Positions 1 to 10,045 of a stretch of DNA of 64,000 nt are shown in pieces (the stretch's first letter is position 1; every line of letters begins with the position of its first letter). The DNA comes from Cycloclasticus sp. (lineage in GTDB: Bacteria > Pseudomonadota > Gammaproteobacteria > Methylococcales > Cycloclasticaceae). The DNA is taken from positions 1,426,001 through 1,490,000 of the forward strand of contig JBFLJU010000001.1 of assembly GCA_040743155.1 (NCBI GenBank). Direction: 5' to 3'. A model generated the notes under the pieces. The model saw only the letters and a list, made by a program, of their open reading frames with translations, did no database searches and was not told the DNA's origin. Made by a program: the position numbers and the translations under genes.

Positions 1-359
1 TGCTGATTTAACACTTCTTATTATTGTTTAAGCGTAACGAGCTGCTCCTTCAGGTGATCCACTTCAACACTTTTATTATTTTTATTTCCAAAAAACATCT
101 TGTATTACAACAACGCTAGTAATAGTTAACCAAGTACAAACGGCATGCCAAATAATGAATCTAAATATAGCTCACATTTAAGGAATAAATATCCAGTAAC
201 TTAGAAGTTTTTTTCATTCTCCAAATCGCTTTATCGCTTAACATGAATATGCGTTAAATCATATATTTCGCCCAGCGCAACGCGCTTAAATAACGCCACA
301 AACTTAAGAACCTCACTTAACAAACCACCCTTAATATCGTGCTCATGACTTCTCTAAAC
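1..359. other. Non-coding left edge
   Basis: AT-rich sequence with no convincing open reading frame, RNA gene or repeat. It lies downstream of the minus-strand SDR gene. I see no strong hairpin with a T-tract. Confidence 0.5.
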
Positions 360-1157
360 TTATTTAGGTAAACAACTCTTAATCAACGCCAGTTGCTTAC
401 TAATCGAACTATCAACCAGTGCAGGAAAAACTCCATTAATACGAGCAAACAACTTCTCCGGCCAACCAACGTAATACCTTTGTTTATTAGACTCAACAAA
501 TTCAACAAACTCTTTTGCAACTTGCGATGGCTCATCAACATGCGTATCAAGCGCCGCATTCAATGCATCAACATTAGCATCATTAAGAGGGGTTTTAGTC
601 GCTCTTGGTGCAAAATAACGAACAGCAACACTACTATCAGATAATTCCCGAGCAAGCGCCTCGGTAAAGCCTCGCAGACCAAATTTACTCGCGCTATACA
701 CCACAAAGCCTGGAAAACCTATACTGCCAAAAGCAGAGCCAACATTAACAATTTGAGAACTTTTTTGAGCTTGCAGAATTGGCAACATAGCCTGAGTTAA
801 AAGAATAGTGCTCGTCAGGTTGGTATGAATTAATGATATAACCTGTTCTTCCTCTGTCTTATCAAACGATTTGAAGGCACCGATACCTGCATTGTTCACC
901 AACATGTCCACGCCAGATTCTAGCGCCTGGCAATAACTAATAATCGTTTCTCTGCCATCAGCCGTGGCAATATCACATGACACAACGGAATGACCTTCCC
1001 CTAATAATTCAGCTAATTTGGAGAGTTTTTCTGTGTTACGGCCAATTAAAACAAGTCGTGCACCTTTTGAAGCAAGCTCCTCAGCCAATGCACCACCAAT
1101 ACCACCACTCGCCCCTGTTAAAACAACTGTTTTTCCTTGCACTATAAACTCCCTCAT
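360..1157 (-). CDS. SDR family NAD(P)-dependent oxidoreductase
   Basis: A 265-residue classical short-chain dehydrogenase/reductase. The Rossmann nucleotide-binding motif TGASGGIG is at residues 14-21, the NNAG motif at 88-91, and the catalytic Ser141, Tyr154 and Lys158 are in place (YSASK). The C-terminus is long enough to place it among the cytosolic oxidoreductases of about 260 residues. Substrate cannot be read from the sequence; relatives act on sugars, acyl chains, steroids or small ketones. It stands alone, separated by 655 bp from clpX upstream, so the neighbours do not suggest a pathway. The start is the ATG before REFIVQGKTVVLTG, the usual short lead-in to the first beta strand. Confidence 0.88.
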   Translation of the reverse strand: MREFIVQGKTVVLTGASGGIGGALAEELASKGARLVLIGRNTEKLSKLAELLGEGHSVVSCDIATADGRETIISYCQALESGVDMLVNNAGIGAFKSFDKTEEEQVISLIHTNLTSTILLTQAMLPILQAQKSSQIVNVGSAFGSIGFPGFVVYSASKFGLRGFTEALARELSDSSVAVRYFAPRATKTPLNDANVDALNAALDTHVDEPSQVAKEFVEFVESNKQRYYVGWPEKLFARINGVFPALVDSSISKQLALIKSCLPK

Positions 1158-1812
1158 TTATCTCGATTAAATTATAAAAATACTAGCATACTAACTGCAT
1201 AATTGTTTACCGCATCGAATGATAAGAGCTAGATCAGATGGAGCAGTATTTAACAAATACTGCCTAAATAAAAAAACTGCGCTCCTTTGTCTATTTAAAA
1301 AGAAGCGTTTGAATGTTTATGAAGTTACGATTATTTATAAGTCTAGGCGTTTATATTCAACCTTAGAAAATTGAAGCAAGAGTTAAAAACCAGAGATAAA
1401 ACAGGAAACGCTTACTAAAAAGCGGTTGCTAAATGCTAGCAGAGGCCACAAACGCAGCCATATTAGAACCAAATAAGCTCTGTAAGAATGCTTGATGGGA
1501 GGTATTAAGCTCTGATTGAAGTAATTTTGATAAGGCCCAAAATTATCCCTTTCCTACGCCCAGTGTAACTAAACAGCCTAGCTTAACCGTTCACTTCTAG
1601 GGTTCTAGGCACAGATACTAACGGCGTCCATCAGCGCCACATTTAGCAGCAAAGCAACGGAGAAAATAACCGATTAATTTATCAATCGAACAGTTTAAAT
1701 TCAAATTAGCGACTGCTAATTTATAAATTTTTGCGAATCAGGTATTACTTAGCAACAAGAGTCGATGAGAACGAACATACACCTGCCGCTAAGCATATTT
1801 AGCTACTTATGA
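1158..1812. other. 655-bp non-coding gap downstream of clpX
   Basis: No supportable gene, tRNA or repeat family is visible on either strand. In many gammaproteobacteria lon and hupB follow clpX here; neither is recognisable. I cannot identify a strong terminator for clpX: only a short GCTAA/TTAGC inverted repeat close to its stop codon, without a T-tract. Confidence 0.5.
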
Positions 1813-3087
1813 CTAAGTGTGATTCAACGATGCCCGCTTTTTTTCATTGTCATAAATAAACATAGGAGCTGACTCGCCTCGAATCACCTTATCATCTATC
1901 ACAACTTTACATACATTATCCAACGAAGGTAGGTCGTACATTGTATCTAGTAAGACACTCTCCAAAATAGTCCTTAAACCGCGAGCACCCGTTTTACGAA
2001 GCATTGCTTTTTTGGCCACTTCCCGTAGCGCTTCGCCCCTAAACTCTAACTCAACGCCTTCCATATCGAAAAGCCTTTTATACTGTTTAGTTAATGCGTT
2101 TTTAGGCTCACTTAAGATCTCAATTAAGGCCTCTTCATCCAGTTCTTCAAGCGTAGCTACGACAGGCAACCGGCCGACAAACTCAGGAATCAGGCCGTAT
2201 TTAACAAGATCCTCTGGTTCAACATTTTGTAACACGTCGCCAACATCAAGCGCATCATCTTCACTAATAACCTCAGCTGAAAAACCAATACCAACATTTT
2301 TCTGCGTACGGTCGTTAATAACTTTATCTAAACCTGCAAATGCACCACCAACAATAAATAAGATATTAGCCGTATCAACTTGCAAAAATTCTTGCTGCGG
2401 ATGCTTCCTACCGCCTTGTGGAGGAACTGAAGCCACCGTTCCTTCGATCAATTTCAATAGCGCCTGCTGCACGCCTTCGCCTGATACATCTCGCGTTAAA
2501 GAAGGGTTATCTGATTTACGTGAAATCTTGTCAATTTCATCAATATAAACAATGCCACTTTCTGCTTTTTCAACATCAAAGTCACATTTTTGTAGGATTT
2601 TTTGAATAATGTTTTCAACATCTTCACCAACATAACCCGCCTCAGTTAATGTTGTCGCATCTGCGATGGTGAATGGTACATTTAACATTCTGGCCAAGGT
2701 TTCAGCCAATAACGTTTTACCCGATCCAGTTGGCCCAATCAGTAAGACATTACTTTTAGCAAGCTCAACATCATTCGTGCCCTGCTTTGCATTAAGACGT
2801 TTATAGTGATTATAAACAGCTACAGATAAGATCTTTTTCGCTTGTTGTTGACCGATGACATACTTGTCTAAAGATTCTTTTATTTCAGCGGGTTTAGGTA
2901 ACTCGCCCCCAGCAGCAGAGGCTTCATTTTCTTCAAGCTCTTCTTTAATAATGTCGTTACAAAGCTCTACGCATTCATCGCAAACAAAAACAGAAGGGCC
3001 TGCAATTAATTTTCTAACTTCGTGCTGGTTTTTACCACAAAACGAGCAAATTAGAATTTTGCTATCGTTTTCATTGTTGTCACTCAT
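1813..3087 (-). CDS. clpX: ATP-dependent Clp protease ATP-binding subunit ClpX
   Basis: AAA+ unfoldase that recognises tagged substrates such as SsrA-labelled proteins and feeds them to ClpP in the cytoplasm. The 424-residue length is normal. An N-terminal zinc-binding domain has four cysteines (C14, C17, C36, C39). The Walker A motif GPTGSGKT and Walker B region [10 protein letters not shown] follow, then the IGF-type ClpP-docking loop (VGIGFSAEV) and the small AAA domain. It is the last gene of the tig-clpP-clpX series, 114 bp after clpP, leaving room for a separate promoter. Confidence 0.98.
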   Translation of the reverse strand: MSDNNENDSKILICSFCGKNQHEVRKLIAGPSVFVCDECVELCNDIIKEELEENEASAAGGELPKPAEIKESLDKYVIGQQQAKKILSVAVYNHYKRLNAKQGTNDVELAKSNVLLIGPTGSGKTLLAETLARMLNVPFTIADATTLTEAGYVGEDVENIIQKILQKCDFDVEKAESGIVYIDEIDKISRKSDNPSLTRDVSGEGVQQALLKLIEGTVASVPPQGGRKHPQQEFLQVDTANILFIVGGAFAGLDKVINDRTQKNVGIGFSAEVISEDDALDVGDVLQNVEPEDLVKYGLIPEFVGRLPVVATLEELDEEALIEILSEPKNALTKQYKRLFDMEGVELEFRGEALREVAKKAMLRKTGARGLRTILESVLLDTMYDLPSLDNVCKVVIDDKVIRGESAPMFIYDNEKKRASLNHT

Positions 3088-3201
3088 ACAAACCTCATTT
3101 CTTTAACGCTACTACTATATCTGACAGCTGCTTTGCTCTCAATCTTTCATTCATCTAAGGCATAGTATGGTTGAGATTTCGAATCTGTCTAGCACAAACG
3201 G

Positions 3202-3834
3202 TTATTTCTCAGAACCATCCACACTTCGAGCTTTTAATACTTTATCGATTAAACCGTAATCAACAGCTTTTTCGCTACCCATAAAGTTATCTCTGTCGGT
3301 ATCACCTTGTATAACCTCAATCGGTTGGCCGGTATGTTCAGCCATAATGTTATTTAAGCGATCACGAATCAGCAGGATTTCTTTGGCGTGAATATCAATA
3401 TCTGATGCTTGGCCTTGAAAGCCGCCTAAAGGCTGGTGAATCATCATTCTTGAGTGTGGCAAAGCAAAGCGTTTATCTTTTGCACCACCGGTCAATAATA
3501 AAGCACCCATGCTAGCCGCTTGACCAATACACATCGTGCTGACGTCCGGTTTAATAAACTGCATCGTGTCGTAAATAGACATACCCGCCGTGACCGAACC
3601 GCCCGGCGAATTAATGTATAAATGAATATCTTTATCTGGGTTTTCAGATTCTAAAAACAACATTTGAGCGACAATCAAGTTGGCCATATGGTCTTCAACT
3701 TGTCCGACCAAAAAGATAACTCGTTCTTTCAGAAGTCGAGAATAAATATCATATGAACGTTCACCGCGTGCGGTTTGCTCAACCACCATTGGAACCAGAC
3801 CTAGCGCTGTCGCTTCAGGCGTATTGCTCTGCAT
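3202..3834 (-). CDS. clpP: ATP-dependent Clp protease proteolytic subunit ClpP
   Basis: Serine peptidase that forms the tetradecameric degradation chamber docked by ClpX. With the start at 3834 the protein has 210 residues. The catalytic triad is Ser108 (GQAASMG), His133 ([10 protein letters not shown]) and Asp182 (DRDNF), the same spacing as in E. coli ClpP. I prefer this ATG over the one four codons upstream (3846) because a GGGA stretch sits about six bases before it and the upstream ATG has no ribosome site. It lies between tig and clpX in the usual order. Confidence 0.97.
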   Translation of the reverse strand: MQSNTPEATALGLVPMVVEQTARGERSYDIYSRLLKERVIFLVGQVEDHMANLIVAQMLFLESENPDKDIHLYINSPGGSVTAGMSIYDTMQFIKPDVSTMCIGQAASMGALLLTGGAKDKRFALPHSRMMIHQPLGGFQGQASDIDIHAKEILLIRDRLNNIMAEHTGQPIEVIQGDTDRDNFMGSEKAVDYGLIDKVLKARSVDGSEK

Positions 3835-3862
3835 ATTTATTCCCATTTTTTAAATGTGTTAG

Positions 3863-5170
3863 TTATCCAACAGCTTGTGCTGGTGTCATTAGCTCTTCAA
3901 ACGATAAGGATGTTTCAGTTACTTTTGCTTTTTCTAGTACCCAATCAACAAGTTGATCTTCTAAAACAACACTCTCAACCTTATTTTTCTCTTCAGGATT
4001 TGAGTTATACCAGTTAATCACTTCTTCAGGAGACTGATATGTTTGGGCGAACTCTTCAATACGCGCTTGAACCTTATCTTCATCCGCTTTTATGTCATTT
4101 TGCTTTATAACTTCAGATAATAACAAGCCTAATTTAACGCGCTTTTTCGCTTGCTCAGTAAATAATTCTTTAGGTAAATCAGGCTGAGCAGGTTGGCCAG
4201 CTTGCGCTGCCTTTTCGTTTAATGATGCAACCATTTGGTTCACTTCATTATCGATTAATGCTTCAGGGATAGAAACTTCGTTGTTTTCCACAATCGCATC
4301 CATCACGATTTCTTTACGCTTTGTTGCTAATGCGCGGCTCAACTCACCCGTCATGTTTTTTGTAAGGTCTGCTCTAAAGTCAGCCATATCACCACTTTCA
4401 ACGCCAAATTCTTTAATGAATTCTTCGTTTACTTCAGGTAATTCGCTTTTTTCCACTTTATCAACGTCTACATCAAAGACACCCACTTTTCCAGCGAAGT
4501 CTTTCTGTTGATAATCTTCAGGGAAGGTCACTTCAAAGTTTAGTTTTTCACCCGTTTTAACGCCTGTTAAGTTTTCTTCAAAACCAGGAATCATGCTCTT
4601 TGAACCTAAAACAACTGGGAAACCTTTAATTGGTTCTTCAGAAACCGGCTTATCGCCCACGTTACCTTCAAAACTTATTGTTACCTGATTTCCATCTTTT
4701 GCTTTTGTCTTAACTTCTTTCCAAGTGATTTTTTGCTTCTGTAGCTTCTCAACCATGTTATCAATATCAGACTCTGCAATTTCTGCAACCGGAGCATTTA
4801 GAGATAATTCTTCAATAGGGTTGATGGTGATTTCTGGATAAACCTCAAAGCTTGCCGAAAACTCATAGCCGTCTGTTTTATCGTCATTCGGCGTAATAAC
4901 TGGCGCACCCACTGGGTTCAACTTTTCTTCCATAAGAGCTTTATAGAAGAAGCTTTGCGTTAATTCTGATAAGGCTTCAGCTTTAACACTGGCACCAAAT
5001 TTCTTTTTAATGACGCTCATAGGCACTTTGCCAGGTCTAAAGCCATCAATACGCGCATTGCGTTTCACATCGTCATAGCGCTTATTTATCGCTGTATCCA
5101 CCTCTTCTTGAGGAACGACAATTGTTAATGTTCTTTTAATATCAGAATTAGACTCAACAGAAACCTGCAT
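3863..5170 (-). CDS. tig: Trigger factor (ribosome-associated chaperone / PPIase)
   Basis: Chaperone that binds the ribosome exit tunnel and shelters nascent chains. The 435-residue protein has the N-terminal ribosome-binding domain with the signature GFRPGKVP (residues about 44-51). The central FKBP-type domain covers about 155-235 and includes the segment VGDKPVSEEPIKGFPVVLG. A long helical C-terminal substrate-cradle domain follows. It lies 28 bp upstream of clpP, so the two are probably co-transcribed, and it follows a tRNA-Leu gene on the same strand. Confidence 0.97.
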   Translation of the reverse strand: MQVSVESNSDIKRTLTIVVPQEEVDTAINKRYDDVKRNARIDGFRPGKVPMSVIKKKFGASVKAEALSELTQSFFYKALMEEKLNPVGAPVITPNDDKTDGYEFSASFEVYPEITINPIEELSLNAPVAEIAESDIDNMVEKLQKQKITWKEVKTKAKDGNQVTISFEGNVGDKPVSEEPIKGFPVVLGSKSMIPGFEENLTGVKTGEKLNFEVTFPEDYQQKDFAGKVGVFDVDVDKVEKSELPEVNEEFIKEFGVESGDMADFRADLTKNMTGELSRALATKRKEIVMDAIVENNEVSIPEALIDNEVNQMVASLNEKAAQAGQPAQPDLPKELFTEQAKKRVKLGLLLSEVIKQNDIKADEDKVQARIEEFAQTYQSPEEVINWYNSNPEEKNKVESVVLEDQLVDWVLEKAKVTETSLSFEELMTPAQAVG

Positions 5171-5213
5171 ATTTATTCTCTAGTGTTGTTTTAGATGGTG
5201 TTATTCAAATAGA

Positions 5214-5299
<86 letters not shown>

Positions 5300-5393
5300 T
5301 TTTGGTTGGAAATAATGTGCGGTATCATACCGACTCTTGCAACACTTTTGCACCTCTTTTCTAGACAATTTTATTTAAAACCTAAAAACCCTA

Positions 5394-6260
5394 ATGAAAG
5401 CCACCAGTTTTTTTATTTTTTACTTCTTAATAGCATCCCTTATGGCCGCTTTAATTGCCTACCCATTATTTCAATTTGTCGGTAATAATTCATACCGCTT
5501 CGAAAGCTGGGTAACCCGCTCCGCGCTATTATTTTTAATTTTGGGTTTAATCCCTTGCTTTAAGTTCTTTAAGTTGTCGTTACTCAGCATTGGATACAAT
5601 ACGACTTTTAAGCATTCTTTAAAACAACTTTCTAAGGGATTTGTTTCTGGGCTATTGATACTCGGCGTCGTTGTTTTTGCACTAATCTTTTTCGACGTCA
5701 GAACCACATCGGCCGATGAGCAGTTAACACTTAAACTCATTGTTAAGGCCCTACTCGCAGGCATTGTCGTGGCGCTGATTGAAGAAACGCTTTTTCGTGG
5801 GCTCTTTTTCAAGTTAACGCAAACTTGGCATAACGCCTTTACCGCTGTTTTTGTTAGTAGCTTTTTCTACGCTATCTTGCATTTCATCAAACCGATTGAG
5901 CACATCGACCAAAGCGTGCTGAGCATTCAAAGTGGTTTTGAGGTTATTTTTAATGCGTTTAGCGCTCTTACAAGTATGCAAGCAGGTGATTTCTTGGCCT
6001 TATTCAGTGTCGGTGTTCTGCTGGCATTGGTTCGACTTAGAACCAACACCTTAACTTACTGCATCGGCCTTCACGCCAGCTGGGTTTTTCTAATAAAAAT
6101 AGTTAAGGAATTAACTGATAATAATCGGCATGCGGATTTAGCTTACCTAACGGGTCAATACGATGGCATAGTGGGTCTTCTCAGCTTTGCTTGGATTGCA
6201 TTACTCTCTATTATCTACATGATCTATATCATTAAATCGAAGGATCGCGTCTCTTCTTAA
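5394..6260 (+). CDS. CPBP family intramembrane glutamic endopeptidase
   Basis: A 288-residue polytopic membrane protein with about seven hydrophobic helices. It carries the CPBP (CAAX protease/bacteriocin-processing, formerly Abi) signature: EETLFRGLF with Glu130, Glu131 and Arg135, a following helix with His163 (YAILHF), and a late His in GLHASWV. These residues form the active site of the Rce1-like intramembrane proteases. The bacterial substrate is unknown. It is transcribed away from tRNA-Leu/tig and ends just before the feo promoter, so it is probably not part of the feo operon. Confidence 0.85.
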   Translation: MKATSFFIFYFLIASLMAALIAYPLFQFVGNNSYRFESWVTRSALLFLILGLIPCFKFFKLSLLSIGYNTTFKHSLKQLSKGFVSGLLILGVVVFALIFFDVRTTSADEQLTLKLIVKALLAGIVVALIEETLFRGLFFKLTQTWHNAFTAVFVSSFFYAILHFIKPIEHIDQSVLSIQSGFEVIFNAFSALTSMQAGDFLALFSVGVLLALVRLRTNTLTYCIGLHASWVFLIKIVKELTDNNRHADLAYLTGQYDGIVGLLSFAWIALLSIIYMIYIIKSKDRVSS

Positions 6261-6271
6261 AAACCCTCTCC

Positions 6272-6299
6272 TTGACATGCTTTGCTTATGGATTAGAAT
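6272..6299 (+). promoter_or_regulatory. Predicted sigma-70 promoter of feoABC
   Basis: A perfect -35 hexamer TTGACA at 6272-6277 is followed, after 16 bp, by a -10 hexamer TAGAAT at 6294-6299. The feoA start codon is 31 bp further on. Confidence 0.7.
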
Positions 6300-6312
6300 G
6301 GGAATCATTATC
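6294..6312 (+). promoter_or_regulatory. Fur-box-like operator over the feo -10 element
   Basis: The 19-bp site matches the Fur consensus at about 15 of 19 positions, with a perfect right half (AATCATTATC). It covers the -10 hexamer, so Fur-Fe(II) bound here would block initiation. This fits the known iron repression of feo genes. Confidence 0.75.
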
Positions 6313-6330
6313 ATTACCGTTTAATACTCC

Positions 6331-6579
6331 ATGTCAAGAACCAACGAATTGACAACTAACAGCACGTTAGCCGATATTGCGATCGGTCAAAAAGTGATGT
6401 TACGCAAAAATCAAATGGATCATAAGCTAGAAAAAAAGCTGTTAGCTCTTGGCTTTTCAAAATTGATTCCCCTTCAAGTAACACAAAAAAGAAAAGGCGG
6501 CCTAGTTGTTAGCATAGGTAACGCGCGCATTGCCTTAAACGAGGCCTTAGCGCAACAAGTCCTAATTCAATCACTATGA
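6331..6579 (+). CDS. feoA: Ferrous iron transport protein A
   Basis: An 82-residue small SH3-fold protein of the FeoA family, including the region LEKKLLALGFSKLIPLQVTQKRKGG typical of the domain. It is cytoplasmic and is thought to assist or regulate FeoB. It begins the feoABC operon directly behind the Fur-overlapped promoter, and its stop codon overlaps the feoB start by 4 bp (ATGA), indicating translational coupling. Confidence 0.93.
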   Translation: MSRTNELTTNSTLADIAIGQKVMLRKNQMDHKLEKKLLALGFSKLIPLQVTQKRKGGLVVSIGNARIALNEALAQQVLIQSL

Positions 6580-8933
6580 CAAAACAATGCTGCGACGCAG
6601 CCACCCCAGTATCACTATCAAATAAAAGCCCTGTTGTTGCCGTTATTGGCAACCCAAATTGTGGCAAATCAACGTTATTCAATGCCATTACAGGCATAAA
6701 GCAAAAAACAGGTAATTGGCCTGGGGTGACGGTTGAACGTCGGGAAGGCCTTGCTAAAATTAACGATCAAGAAATCATACTCGTTGACCTACCTGGTGTT
6801 TACGCACTCGATAGTGATCGCGAGGCGCTGGATGAACAAATTGCCCGCCAATATATTTTATCGGGTGAAGCCGATGCTTTATTAATCGTTGCTGATGCTG
6901 CCAATCTAGAGCGCAGTCTCTATCTTACGAGCCAGTTATTAGAAACGGGCATACCAGCGATCCTGGCTTTAAACATGATGGATGTCGCTAAATCTAGAGG
7001 CATGGATATCAACCTTGACGCCTTATCTCAGTCGTTAGGCTGTCCAGTTGCCGCCATCATGGCACGGCAGAACAAAGGTATCGATGCGCTTTTGAAGCAA
7101 CTTTTAGAGGCTCTACAAAATAAAACCAATCAGCATCTTGAAATCGACTACCCTTCAGCCATTAAGTCAGCCATCGGCGAGATAAGTCCCACATTAAACA
7201 CCGGGCAACAATCACAGTTTATTTTGCAGTGGCACGCAATCCAGTGTCTAGAGGGTTACTTCTCACCAACGACGACCGAGCAAACACACGAGGCTTGCCG
7301 CCGCTTGCAGCTCGCCATTCAAGAAGAAACCGGAGAAGACGCGGACACGCTTATTGCTGCTAGCCGCTATGAATTTTCACATCAGTTAACCTCGCAGGTT
7401 GTTGAACAAACAAAAAGCACTCAACAAACATGGTCCGACCGCGTAGATAAAGTGGTTCTTAGCGATTATTTTGGCCTGCCAATCTTCTTCTTCAGCATCT
7501 ACTTAATGTTCAGCATCACCATTAATTTTGGTGGCGCATTAATTGATTTTTTCGATATCACTGCGGGCGCACTGTTTGTCGATGGCTTGAAAATACTGCT
7601 CCAGAATTTGGGTTTCCCAAACTGGTTTCAGGTCTTACTCGCCGATGGTTTAGGCGGTGGCATTCAGGTTGTCGCGACCTTTATTCCAATCATCGCCACT
7701 TTGTACTTCTGTCTATCTATTTTGGAAGACTCAGGTTACATGGCACGTGCCGCCTTTGTGATGGATCGCTTTATGCGCAAACTCGGTTTACCCGGTAAAG
7801 CCTTCGTACCGTTGATTGTTGGTTTCGGTTGTAACGTGCCATCCATCATGGCAACACGCACCTTAGAAAAACAGCGCGACCGCATCATGACCGTGATGAT
7901 GGCGCCCTTCATGTCCTGCGGCGCTCGGCTGTCGGTTTACGCATTATTTGCCGCGGCCTTTTTCCCTCAGTCTGGGCAAAACATCGTTTTCTTACTTTAT
8001 CTGCTCGGTATCGCCGCCGCTATTTTTACCGCACTACTGCTAAAAAGCAGCGTGCTCGAAGGCGAGTCTGATAGCTTCCTTATCGAACTGCCGCCTTATC
8101 ATCGCCCTGCTATTAAAAGCTTATTTCTTCACACTTGGGAACGCTTAAAGTCCTTCGTGCTGGAAGCAGGCAAATTCATTGTCTTAATGGTCATGGTGAT
8201 TAATATCTTAAATTCTGTGGGAACAGATGGCAGTTTCGGCAACGAGAACAGTTCAAAATCTGTGTTGAGCGAAGTGAGCAAAACATTCACTCCCGCCTTT
8301 GAACCCATGGGTATTCAAGAAGAAAACTGGCCAGCCATCGTCGGTATTTTTAGCGGCTTATTGGCAAAAGAAGTCGTTGTTGGCACACTGGATGCTGTTT
8401 ATTCAAACCTTGAAGGCAACACCGGCGAAGATGAAGAAAGCTTCAGTCTTAGCGCAAAGTTCTCAGAAGCTATAAGCACGACTAACGAAAACTTAAGCGA
8501 TGCATTCCATAATATGGGTGACCCGCTCGGTTTACGCACACTCGATGCCAACAGTAATATTGAAGAGGCGGCAACAGAACAAGACGTCAGCCACGCCCTA
8601 TTCGGCACCTTAGTAAAATACTTTGATGGCAAGGTCGGCGCTTTTAGTTACCTGTTGTTTATACTTTTGTATGTGCCGTGTGTGGCGGCCATTGCAGCCG
8701 TTCAACGAGAAACAGGCACACGCTGGGCAATGTTCTCCATTTTTTGGAGCTTATACCTCGCCTATAGTATGGCCACTTCTTTCTATCAAATAGCATATTT
8801 TAGCCTGCACCCAACGCAAACGTTGATATGGCTTGGTATCTTTTTTGTTGGGTTTTTAGCTATTTGGCTAACCCTACGCCAACTAGGCCAAAAACTGCTC
8901 GCTATTGATCACTCTGTCGTCGGAAGCACATGA
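6576..8933 (+). CDS. feoB: Fe(II) transporter FeoB (GTPase-permease)
   Basis: Inner-membrane ferrous iron permease of 785 residues. The N-terminal G domain has G1 GNPNCGKS (25-32), the switch I segment GNWPGVTVERREG, G3 DLPG (71-74) and G4 NMMD. A helical GDI-like region leads into two Gate domains with many membrane segments; the conserved cysteine-containing stretches GFGCNVPSIMATRT and APFMSCGARLSVY are visible. It overlaps feoA and feoC by 4 bp on each side. An extra soluble segment near 575-690, rich in acidic residues and serine, separates the late membrane helices, as in other proteobacterial FeoB proteins. Confidence 0.97.
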   Translation: MTKQCCDAATPVSLSNKSPVVAVIGNPNCGKSTLFNAITGIKQKTGNWPGVTVERREGLAKINDQEIILVDLPGVYALDSDREALDEQIARQYILSGEADALLIVADAANLERSLYLTSQLLETGIPAILALNMMDVAKSRGMDINLDALSQSLGCPVAAIMARQNKGIDALLKQLLEALQNKTNQHLEIDYPSAIKSAIGEISPTLNTGQQSQFILQWHAIQCLEGYFSPTTTEQTHEACRRLQLAIQEETGEDADTLIAASRYEFSHQLTSQVVEQTKSTQQTWSDRVDKVVLSDYFGLPIFFFSIYLMFSITINFGGALIDFFDITAGALFVDGLKILLQNLGFPNWFQVLLADGLGGGIQVVATFIPIIATLYFCLSILEDSGYMARAAFVMDRFMRKLGLPGKAFVPLIVGFGCNVPSIMATRTLEKQRDRIMTVMMAPFMSCGARLSVYALFAAAFFPQSGQNIVFLLYLLGIAAAIFTALLLKSSVLEGESDSFLIELPPYHRPAIKSLFLHTWERLKSFVLEAGKFIVLMVMVINILNSVGTDGSFGNENSSKSVLSEVSKTFTPAFEPMGIQEENWPAIVGIFSGLLAKEVVVGTLDAVYSNLEGNTGEDEESFSLSAKFSEAISTTNENLSDAFHNMGDPLGLRTLDANSNIEEAATEQDVSHALFGTLVKYFDGKVGAFSYLLFILLYVPCVAAIAAVQRETGTRWAMFSIFWSLYLAYSMATSFYQIAYFSLHPTQTLIWLGIFFVGFLAIWLTLRQLGQKLLAIDHSVVGST

Positions 8934-9154
8934 TCTTATTAGAAATTAGGGATTACATAAAAGCAGCAGGCAGCGCCCCCGTACGCGACCTTGCTCTACA
9001 CTTCAATATAGCTCACGACGACGCCCAATCCATGATCGAACATTGGGTTAAAAAAGGTTACGTAAGAAAACTACCGCCCGGCTCGCTTTGCCAAGGTGGT
9101 TGTCGTAGTTGCGACCCTGATAGCATAGACATTTATGAATGGAGCAAGACCTAA
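8930..9154 (+). CDS. feoC: FeoC-like transcriptional regulator / FeoB-associated protein
   Basis: A 74-residue winged-helix protein, overlapping feoB by 4 bp. The N-terminal half is helix-turn-helix-like (LEIRDYIKAAGSAPVRDLA). The C-terminal loop is cysteine-rich (CQGGCRSC), matching the Fe-S or redox-sensing wing described for FeoC proteins. In enterobacteria FeoC is tied to FeoB stability and oxygen response; that role here is inference from family and position. Confidence 0.85.
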   Translation: MILLEIRDYIKAAGSAPVRDLALHFNIAHDDAQSMIEHWVKKGYVRKLPPGSLCQGGCRSCDPDSIDIYEWSKT

Positions 9155-9273
9155 GCTCACTGAACTTTTCTAAAAAACACTAAAACAGCTTTAGAGAAAA
9201 TATCGCTACCCATGTTGCTAAACTATCAATAGAGCTAAACGCCTGTGTAAAACCTGCCGATCTGCAGCGCTTT

Positions 9274-10038
9274 TTACGCTAACAAATCATCTGTAAAAAC
9301 ACGTTCATCTTTCAAGCCAATCCCAGACAATTGCATACGTTTCGCTTCGGTTAGCAAATAAAGTAAGGTATCTGCTGCTTTCTCATAACTAAGCCCAGCC
9401 GGCCTGATATTAGACACACAGTTTCTATTCGCATCTGTATTGCCTATTTGCGGTTTATGAACAACATAAGCGCCCAAACTATCAGGGCTACCTAGGCCTG
9501 GTCGTTCGCCAATTAAAATAACTGCCATTTTTGCACCGATTAACGCACCAATTTCATCTTCTACCGCAACCCGCCCAAAGCGCGCAACTAGCAACGGTGC
9601 AATACGCCAGTTGAGTCCTATTAAGCGAGGTAGCAGCAAGGCCAATACAGCCTTAGCATGTTTATCAGCAGCCATCGCTGACAAGCCATCACTAACAATA
9701 AAAACCACCTCATAAGATGCAGCATTATTACGTAATAATTGTTGCGAGTCAGCGTCTAAACAACGCCCTAAATCAGGCCTCGTTAAATAACGAGAGCGAT
9801 CTTTGGCTTGGCTTTCAAGCAATAAAACTGCGCCGTTAATCGGCATTAATTTTTTAACGAGGGCATCGCTATCAAATTCATGATGAACCGCATCACGGGC
9901 TTTTGCGTGCGCCAACTTAAAATCCAGCCAATCATCGGTTCTAAGACTACCACCGGCTCGGCCCAAGGCAATACGCGCCGATGTAAACGCCTTCAAATTA
10001 AACCAAGGGTCGTTCAAGCTGATGTTGGAATCGCTCAT
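9274..10038 (-). CDS. eutC: Ethanolamine ammonia-lyase small subunit
   Basis: Light chain of the adenosylcobalamin-dependent enzyme that converts ethanolamine to acetaldehyde and ammonia. The 254-residue protein has the family motifs RIALGRAGGSLRT near the N-terminus, the cobalamin-side segment VFIVSDGLSA, and LIGERPGLGSPDSLGAY. The C-terminal block with NCVSNIRPAGL is also present. It is shorter than the enterobacterial subunit (about 295 residues), mainly at the N-terminus, as in many non-microcompartment versions. It follows eutB by 7 bp. Confidence 0.95.
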   Translation of the reverse strand: MSDSNISLNDPWFNLKAFTSARIALGRAGGSLRTDDWLDFKLAHAKARDAVHHEFDSDALVKKLMPINGAVLLLESQAKDRSRYLTRPDLGRCLDADSQQLLRNNAASYEVVFIVSDGLSAMAADKHAKAVLALLLPRLIGLNWRIAPLLVARFGRVAVEDEIGALIGAKMAVILIGERPGLGSPDSLGAYVVHKPQIGNTDANRNCVSNIRPAGLSYEKAADTLLYLLTEAKRMQLSGIGLKDERVFTDDLLA

Positions 10039-10045
10039 AAGTACC

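Noticed and set aside
2012-2548. Open frame of 178 residues opposite clpX
   Set aside because: Antisense shadow of a conserved gene. It is serine-rich low-complexity sequence without a family.
9155-9273. Terminator between feoC and eutC
   Set aside because: The TTTTCT/AGAAAA inverted repeat is AT-rich and imperfect, too weak to call.
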